Positions 28,551 through 29,219 of a DNA stretch of 29,219 nucleotides are shown here, in pieces (within the stretch, counting starts at the first letter, position 1; each line of letters opens with the position of its first letter). Source of the stretch: SIG459 sp045538735. GTDB taxonomy: Bacteria > Bacillota > Clostridia > Oscillospirales > Oscillospiraceae. A program made the translations under genes and the position numbers. The notes beneath the pieces are model-generated. The model worked only from the letters and a program-made list of their open reading frames with translations, was not told the DNA's origin and searched no databases. The stretch covers positions 1 to 29,219 of the forward strand of contig JAZSRY010000020.1 of assembly GCA_045538735.1 (NCBI GenBank), read 5' to 3'.

Positions 28551-29219
28551 TCAGTCGCGGGGGAACTTGATAGCTGCCTGAGCTGCTGCGAGACGTGCGA
28601 TGGGAACACGGAAGGGAGAGCAGGAGACATAGCTGAGGCCGACCTTGTGGCAGAACTCAACGGAGGAAGGATCACCGCCGTGCTCGCCGCAGATACCCAG
28701 CTTGATGTCGGGGCGGGTCTGACGGCCGAGGGTGCAGGCCATCTCAACCAGCTTGCCAACGCCGGTCTGGTCCAGACGGGCAAAGGGATCGTTCTCATAG
28801 ATCTTCTTGTCGTAGTAAGCGCCGAGGAACTTGCCGGCGTCGTCACGGCTGAAGCCGAAGGTCATCTGGGTCAGATCGTTGGTGCCGAAGGAGAAGAACT
28901 CAGCTTCCTTGGCAACCTCGTCAGCGGTGAGAGCTGCGCGGGGGATCTCGATCATGGTGCCGATCTTGTACTTGAGGCTGGAGCCGGCTGCTGCGATCTC
29001 TTCGTCAGCGGTGGCAACAACGATGTTCTTGACGTACTTGAGCTCCTTGGTCTCACCAACCAGGGGGATCATGATCTCGGGAACAACGTTCCAATCGGGG
29101 TGATTTGCCTGAGTGTTGATAGCGGCGCGGATGACAGCGCGGGTCTGCATTGCGGCGATCTCAGGATAGGTGACAGCCAGACGGCAGCCACGGTGACCCA
29201 TCATGGGGTTGAACTCGTG
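28551..29219 (-). CDS. ppdK: Pyruvate, phosphate dikinase (C-terminal part)
   Basis: About 222 codons; the start lies beyond the right edge, and the reading frame is open to base 29219. This is the C-terminal TIM-barrel (pyruvate/PEP) domain of PPDK, which interconverts pyruvate, ATP and phosphate with PEP, AMP and pyrophosphate, a central step in anaerobes. Visible signatures: NPMMGHRGCRL at the edge, EIMIPLVGETKEL, FFSFGTNDLTQMTFGFSRDD, and GICGEHGGDPSSVEF with the catalytic Cys. The phosphohistidine and ATP-grasp domains are outside the window. SRDDAGKFL after the NDLTQ motif and the GEHGGDP loop separate it from PEP synthase and PTS enzyme I. Confidence 0.97.
   Translation of the reverse strand, partial: HEFNPMMGHRGCRLAVTYPEIAAMQTRAVIRAAINTQANHPDWNVVPEIMIPLVGETKELKYVKNIVVATADEEIAAAGSSLKYKIGTMIEIPRAALTADEVAKEAEFFSFGTNDLTQMTFGFSRDDAGKFLGAYYDKKIYENDPFARLDQTGVGKLVEMACTLGRQTRPDIKLGICGEHGGDPSSVEFCHKVGLSYVSCSPFRVPIARLAAAQAAIKFPRD

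Noticed and set aside
1..29219. CRISPR arrays, IS elements, integrases, toxin-antitoxin pairs or phage genes
   Set aside because: No regular repeat-spacer array, transposase, integrase or phage protein could be found on either strand; the direct repeats at 18838-18890 are too few and too close together for a CRISPR array.

Overview
The window reads as chromosomal DNA of an anaerobic Gram-positive Bacillota. It is most likely class Clostridia, probably an Oscillospirales-type gut organism, but this is inferred from gene content rather than from a marker gene. The supporting signs are strong AGGAGG-type ribosome sites, frequent TTG/GTG starts, a Cys T-box leader, type III pantothenate kinase, the YqhQ-PrmC pair, pyruvate phosphate dikinase and moderate GC. 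No phage, IS element, CRISPR array or rRNA was seen.

Layout. 1-1143 (minus): 5' part of a molybdopterin oxidoreductase resembling the large subunit of pyrogallol-phloroglucinol transhydroxylase, then dut. 1162-4606 (plus): promoter, T-box leader with a UGC specifier, a palindromic element, then cysE, cysS and coaX, closed by a bidirectional terminator. 4645-13602 (minus): a compact run of ten genes, transcribed yqhQ, prmC, recA, recX, rimO, an HD hydrolase, pgsA, a hexapeptide acetyltransferase and two membrane proteins with C-terminal zinc ribbons. 13850-14012 (plus): a tRNA-Leu(CAA) with its own promoter and terminator, followed by a cluster of hairpins.

14345-23863 is the accessory-looking part. 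A three-gene plus-strand cluster matches the YdjI (SPFH), YdjG (zinc ribbon) and YdjH (TPM domain) proteins of Bacillus, but no PspA gene is next to it. It faces a minus-strand gene for an unusual regulator: a lipobox-type N-terminus, a multi-pass membrane sensor and a LuxR DNA-binding domain in one chain. Divergent from the regulator is a four-gene plus-strand operon: a DUF4428-like zinc-ribbon protein, a lipoprotein, and two signal-peptide/TM-anchored surface proteins (one Cys/His-rich, one Ig-like). The intergenic space holds three copies of an 11-bp direct repeat upstream of a promoter with a perfect -10 and a poor -35. This suggests that the regulator or another activator drives the surface operon. 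It is the best candidate here for an undescribed envelope-sensing or envelope-maintenance system.

23944-29219: two convergent MATE transporters share a terminator; then, on the minus strand, a LacX/GalM-type epimerase coupled to mntP (Mn2+ efflux), and the C-terminal part of ppdK running off the right edge.

A theme of the window is the number of proteins with CxxC zinc ribbons (five intracellular, plus one secreted Cys/His-rich protein), most of them membrane proteins or encoded with them.
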